This document shows positions 20,421-21,073 of a DNA stretch of 21,073 nucleotides, in pieces. Within the stretch, counting starts at the first letter, position 1. Each line of letters begins with the position of its first letter. The notes below the pieces were generated by a model. That model saw nothing but the letters and a program-made list of their open reading frames with translations, was not told the DNA's origin and did no database searches. A program made the position numbers and the translations under genes. The DNA comes from Plakobranchus ocellatus (lineage: Eukaryota > Mollusca > Gastropoda > Plakobranchidae), in NCBI GenBank assembly GCA_019648995.1, contig BLXT01003184.1, positions 849,347 to 870,419 of the forward strand. Reading direction: 5' to 3'.

Positions 20421-20991
20421 TTGCTTATCGTCAGGATGCTGTTGTGAAAAGCTTAGTTGAGGGTGCAGCAGGGTAGCGAAGGCACCCTGATTGCAAGTGA
20501 GTGTCAGGTGCAGGAATGTTGGTAAATGCTCTCTCTGGTGATGCTACTCTCATGAAATTCTAGATCTAGATTTTATACTCCAGGTCTGTCGAATGCCACA
20601 TCAATAATTCTTCTTTGGGCTTTTAATTCCTGCCCACATGGTAGACACCAGAGTTAGAGGTTGCCCTCTCTGCATTTGACACTTTCTCTGTGGTGTGAAA
20701 TCTGCTAGTATTGGTCTGCATAGGTGCAGGCGATGACGACCATCATGTCAATATTTTGAGGGCTTGGAAATGGCTGAACACCGGCAAAATGAAACAGACT
20801 GTAGTCTCTGCCATTAGTGCTTCGAAAGTTGAGGATCACTCAAGTTTCATGTGTTGAGTTGTCCTTCAGATATAGTGTTTCGATTTGATCCCAGGGCCTA
20901 AATTCGCCAGTAAAACCCAATGGAAAATTATGATCTTTAATCTTTTCATTTCCGTACCTGTTCGGCAGAAAGAAAGAGTTACAGAATCTAC
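20421..20991. other. Non-coding stretch, less AT-rich
   Basis: This segment is richer in G+C than most of the window (for example 20461-20520 and 20640-20740) but shows no long open frame on either strand. It holds the fourth TCTAGATCTAGA. It may be part of an old repeat or of a transcript's untranslated region, but I cannot support either. Confidence 0.4.
20559..20570. repeat. TCTAGATCTAGA palindrome, copy 4
   Basis: An exact 12-base copy, followed by TTTTATA. Confidence 0.9.
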
Positions 20992-20992
20992 A

Positions 20993-21073
<81 letters not shown>
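20992..21073. repeat. Compound (AT)n-(GT)n-(AT)n microsatellite, open at the window edge
   Basis: About 40 bases of alternating AT, then about 22 of alternating TG, then AT again to the last base. The tract continues beyond the window. Alternating purine-pyrimidine DNA of this kind can form cruciform and Z-DNA structures and is prone to slippage. Confidence 0.97.

Noticed and set aside
1-21073. CRISPR arrays, phage modules, bacterial operons and ribosomal or transfer RNA genes.
   Set aside because: No spaced identical direct repeats, no dense same-strand gene runs, no rRNA core motifs and no complete tRNA cloverleaf were seen. The window is eukaryotic in character.

Overview
This is an AT-rich, intron- and intergene-like stretch of an animal nuclear genome. 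It is most probably from a lophotrochozoan invertebrate, and a gastropod mollusc is my best guess. The reasons are the very low gene density, the abundant dinucleotide microsatellites (TG, AT, TC/GA), a decayed non-LTR retrotransposon, a conspicuous dispersed AGATCT/TCTAGA motif, and the absence of any operon-like or bacterial gene arrangement. The taxon is an inference from texture, not from a diagnostic gene. Nearly all short open reading frames here look like chance openings in AT-rich or simple-repeat DNA.

Layout. Positions 1-4200 are non-coding sequence with a (TG)n tract near 725 and one GC-richer patch near 1080-1235. An (AT)n tract lies at 4216, a purine-rich possible decayed-element patch at 6178-6640 and a long (TC)n block at 7537-7647. 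The only convincing host coding candidate is at about 9945-10378 on the plus strand: a GC- and CpG-rich block with one open frame that encodes a hydrophobic helix followed by a Gly/Ser/Ala/Asn low-complexity tail. It ends in a stop and is followed about 190 bases later by overlapping AATAAA signals, so it looks like the last exon of a membrane protein. Positions 10580-13800 are again non-coding with small microsatellites, and a complex (TC)n locus at 13815-14066 contains an internal 95-base duplication.

The right third holds the clearest recognisable element. At about 18050-19057, plus strand, is a 5'-truncated reverse transcriptase fragment of RTE/BovB-like character that ends in a (GAT)4 tail. 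It is dead: the catalytic YADD box is lost, there are two in-frame stops, and I can trace five frameshifts, every one a single-base loss. Further right, a diverged tandem repeat with units of about 83-84 bases occupies 20110-20420, and the window ends inside a compound (AT)n-(GT)n-(AT)n microsatellite. Four perfect copies of the palindrome TCTAGATCTAGA occur in the window, three of them within 1.05 kb at the right end.

I see no operon, CRISPR array, phage, intact RNA gene or intact multi-gene system. The points most worth a second look are the terminal-exon candidate, the all-deletion frameshift pattern of the retrotransposon, the TCTAGATCTAGA cluster and the 84-base repeat.
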